From assembly GCA_963854835.1 (NCBI GenBank), contig OY978526.1:19436334-19500333 (forward strand): a stretch of DNA of 64,000 nucleotides, written 5' to 3'. The notes under the pieces were generated by a model. The model was given only the letters and a program-made list of their open reading frames with translations, was not told the origin of the DNA and ran no database searches. Within the stretch, counting starts at the first letter, position 1; each line of letters starts with the position of its first letter. Below are positions 60,878 to 64,000 of this stretch, one piece after another. The position numbers and the translations under genes were made by a program. Origin of the DNA: Megamerina dolium (Eukaryota > Arthropoda > Insecta > Diptera > Megamerinidae).

Positions 60878-61582
60878 TTAGGGTGGTTCTTAAAAACAAA
60901 TAAACGATTTTTTCAGTGTCACCTCCTCAATCGGTAATATGGTGGTCAAAAATATCACATTTAAATTCTAGTCCCGATAGGAGATGGTTAAGGAGTGTTG
61001 CACAGTGGTCAAAGTGTAGATTCCTATATGGAGAAACAAAAAATTTTCTTTAATTTTTTTATTCATCTAATACCCAAAAGGGATACTAATATAGTCGACG
61101 ATATTACAGATAAGTTTTGGACTCGGTAAAGGAATCTGAACTCAGACCCCTGTGCGACAAGCTTTAACCGTCTTCAATCAGGACCAAAATTTATATGTGA
61201 TATCTTCGAATATATTAGTATCGCTTTTGCGTATTAGACAAAAAAAAAATAAATTAAAATTTTTTGATTCTCCATAGAGGAATCTAAACCTTAACCCCTG
61301 TGCGACACGACTTAACCATTTCCAATCAGTGCCAAAATTTCCATGTGATATCTTCGACTCTAGTAGTATTGCTTTTGAGTATTAGATGAAAAAAAATTAA
61401 AATTTTTTGAGTCTCCATATAGGAATCTAAACTTTGACCCCTGTGCGACACACCCCTCAACCATCTCCAATCGAATTCAAAATTTACATGTGATATCTTT
61501 GACTGTGATATTTCCAATGGAGGAGTTGAGGTTTAGGAAATCTTATGTAAAATTTTTCTTCCCACATTCAAGGACCACCATA
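60878..61582. mobile_element. Fold-back type transposon with 7-bp target duplication (705 bp)
   Basis: Flanked by GTGAACA at 60871-60877 and 61583-61589. Ends TTAGGGTGGTTCTT and the complement of TATGGTGGTCCTT are imperfect inverted repeats. The inside is made of copies of one module of about 145 bp (TCTAAAC.TT(G/A)ACCCCTGTGCGACA, CCAATC..., TGTGATATCTTCGA, TATTAGA(T)...AAAATTTTTTGA). Three modules run in one direction (TGTGCGACA at 61151, 61301 and 61442) and one runs in the opposite direction at about 60950-61125. No protein is encoded. The organisation fits fold-back/Galileo-like elements (P superfamily, 7-bp duplications), but the family is not established. Confidence 0.75.
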
Positions 61583-63380
61583 GTGAACACATATTGTATG
61601 CTTGTCTGTATGTGTGAGCCTTCCTTATTGTGTATCATAATATGCTGAGTAGTATAGAGAGTGATCGTAGTAATCGGAACCAAAATTCGGAAATACAGTT
61701 GTTGTTATTACTGTTCATACATGGGAATTATATGAAACAAAAAAAAAATACTTTCATATTGGGGAGAAAAAATTGTTGAAAAGAAATAAAGTGAACAATC
61801 TCTTGACGAACCATTAAAAAAAAACCGAAAACATTAACACTCTGATCGTAGTACTACAAGAACTACAATAATAACACCAAGAATTGAAACAAAATGTTGG
61901 GAAAAAATATGAGAAACAAGGAGAAAAACAGAAAAAATAAATTATAATAAATAAAGCACAACAGTTGTGTTGTCTGGCAGGAGTAATAATATCAAGCAAC
62001 AACAACAACAAGGGTAAAGCAACAGTCGAAGAGCACCCATAACACATGTGTTATTCTCTGTGCAAACACTTGCGTTGTTGTTCTTATTGTTGTTGTTGTT
62101 TTTATTGCCATGGTGATCGTTGGACAGGTGCAGCACTACTACATACAACATACTTAGTAACCCCGCATCGTTTACCAATTCGACCAATATCAACAGCAGT
62201 GTCAGCAGAACAACAGCAGAATGTGCCTTGTAACCGAGACGTATTCATTCATGCGCAAGCTAAAGAGCAAAAGCAAGACTTTCTCTATCGTCCGTGTGTT
62301 TTATTGTTATTTTTTTGTTTTTTTCTCACATTTTGCCCTCTGCGCCTGCTCTTTGCGTATATGTCATGTGTATACGTTTTGTAGTATGCAATGTGAATGA
62401 ATTATGCACGATGCACTTAGCACCGCATGCGACATTTAAAGCCGTACCGAATAAATAAACGAACGAATAAACGTCCAAAAGATATGTACACCATCACCTC
62501 AACGTCGTCATCGTGCAGTGCAGCTCTAAATGAGCCGTTTTCAATTCAAATGTTAGCTAGTGTTAAATTTCTATACAGCCGCTTTGCTGACTGATGGCTC
62601 CCTTTTGTGTTTTTGATGGTTGTCCTTTTATGCAATCACAAGATGAGAACCTTTCCCATATTCTTACTTTGACATTTCATCATAAGCATCGACATCATCA
62701 TCATCATCTTCGTTATTTTTATCATAATCATCTTCACCATTGGAAATTGGAAACACTCGCTCGTTATTCGCTTTTATTTGCTGCTCCCAATGGGAACAAC
62801 TGTAGATTTCATTTTAATTTATTAGTGTATGCAGGCATTGGAGCTTGCGTTAAGTTCAACGATATTTTTTTTCTTATATATTGTACTATAAATATGTATT
62901 AATTAACTTCTTATGGCATCTATATTCATATTCAACAATAAATATATTGTATTGTATATGAAAGATGACTGAAAGATGACGCAAAATTCACACTGTGAAT
63001 GCGCACTGATACTCAATCTCATAAAAAAAAAACAACAACAACAAAAACAGCACTTTAGCGATTTTTTTTTCATGGTTAAAATAACTCAATCAACTTAATT
63101 ATCCCTGATCCAGTAGCTAAGTAGTAAAAAATCAATTTTGCAGATGCTGGTATATGCAAAATTATACATATGCTTTTATGATATTTTTATATAGAGTGCA
63201 TATATACACACCATAGGTATTATCTTTACTGTGGTGCGACAGTTTTTGGAACAGCAAGTGCAAAATTTTATAATTAGTTTCTTATTATCATTTGGCTCCA
63301 TCAAGAACCATCTACACATATTTCGGAAAGGCAAACATTTTGTAGTTACACTTCTGAAACATATCTGAATTGTTTGGAAT
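61583..63380. other. Intronic stretch
   Basis: (ATC/CAT)n tracts at about 62693-62740 and (TTG)n near 62075-62102. The 102-codon frame at 62594-62902 is His-rich because of CAT repeats and is not supported as a gene. Nothing else recognised. Confidence 0.6.
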
Positions 63381-63928
63381 TTGTGATTTTTTAAGAGCCT
63401 TCGCATTTGGTTTAAAAATAAAACACATAAAATTTAGATAAATGTATGAAATCTTTTTTTGAGTCGATAGAACGATCTATATAATTCAATGTTTAAAGAT
63501 GATTTCATGTAAATGTTGACTGCCTCAAATGGTTCATAATCTGGGTTCAATTTTGACATACTGTCTTCAATATATCGGCCGGTATCTCACAAATAAATCG
63601 ATAATTCACGGTCATCAATATCCGCACTGTACGTATGCGTATTGGTGGTTTAATATCCAATAATATAAATTTGGTGCGAAATTTAGTCTCAAGATGCCGT
63701 ATAGCCGCCTCAGAAGGTCACCCAAACTGACCATAAAATGAATGAATGAACCGAGCGTAAATTTTGATAATAAAATTCAATAATCTGCAAGCGTTATTCG
63801 TTTGTAAGTCGATTAATGGTTAAATTACAGACCAAACTGAACATGTTTGACAGCAACATGTTGCACGAAAACAGCCGAGCTGCCAAAAACAGTGTTGCCA
63901 AAAAGAAAGTTGCTAAAAAATCACCCTG
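63381..63928 (-). mobile_element. DD41D deletion derivative, copy 2 (about 548 bp)
   Basis: Right end is the complement of CAGGGTGATTTTTTAGCAAC, followed by TA at 63929-63930. The left end GTGATTTTTTAAGAGCCTTC is slightly truncated. Internal sequence follows copy 1 (55325-55823) in the same orientation: TTACAAACGAATAACGCTTG on - and CACCAATACGCATACGTACA. It carries an extra GTCGATAGAACGATC block near 63452 absent from copy 1. Confidence 0.75.
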
Positions 63929-64000
63929 TATAAGTCGGTCTATTATTCGAATTTAATACTGTTCACTGAAGAATTTTGTTTAATTAGCTATTCTCTTCGT

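Noticed and set aside
62594..62902. 102-codon His-rich open frame
   Set aside because: His run comes from (CAT)n repeats; no domain, no splice context, mixed low complexity.
1..64000. CRISPR array, phage, plasmid or bacterial operon
   Set aside because: No direct-repeat/spacer regularity, no bacterial coding density; splice junctions and transposons are all insect-type.

Overview
This is strongly AT-rich nuclear DNA from a higher fly (brachyceran Diptera). It is probably an acalyptrate such as a tephritid, but the sequence does not fix the species. The only host gene I can support is part of the ETS-family gene pointed (pnt), on the + strand. Four consecutive coding exons lie at 23325-23496, 24712-24828, 25700-25903 and 28241-28456. 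All have GT/AG junctions and all three internal introns are phase 1, so one frame reads across them. They encode a MAPK-type PLTP site, a complete Pointed (SAM/PNT) domain and the start of a Ser/Asn-rich linker. No ETS DNA-binding domain is visible, so the 3' exons should lie beyond 64000. Everything after 28457 is then best read as intron, apart from any alternative promoter (one weak candidate is near 43446).

Layout. 1-23324 is upstream or 5'-intron DNA: microsatellites, two diverged copies of a repeat built on TTAACTAATGGTTAAC (3015-3605 and 13327-13973), two mariner relics (4531-5065 and 8607-9817), a non-LTR retrotransposon fragment (15700-16475), a SINE fragment and an array containing a 70-bp-arm palindrome (18400-19070). 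23325-28456 holds the pnt exons; the last intron contains the 3' end of an RTE-like retrotransposon. 28457-64000 is dense in transposon relics: mariner DD34D copies (29993-31877, 34460-34803, 39310-39895), DD41D elements (41795-42873, 45044-46330, 55325-55823, 63381-63928), an almost intact Tc1-like DD34E element (52735-54385), a mariner-like MITE (46888-47126), RNase-H-bearing LINE fragments (30709-31632, 33770-34190, 39897-40545, 54985-56560, 57851-58640), a tRNA-derived SINE family and a fold-back element with a 7-bp target duplication (60878-61582).

Most structure here is decayed mobile DNA inside a very large regulatory gene. The least routine observations are the tRNA-headed SINE whose tail matches a local LINE tail, the fold-back element with perfect 7-bp flanking repeats, the two TTAACTAATGGTTAAC arrays, and a mariner split by a LINE with a duplicated mariner segment on each side. 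I see no rRNA, functional tRNA, CRISPR array, operon or prokaryotic system.
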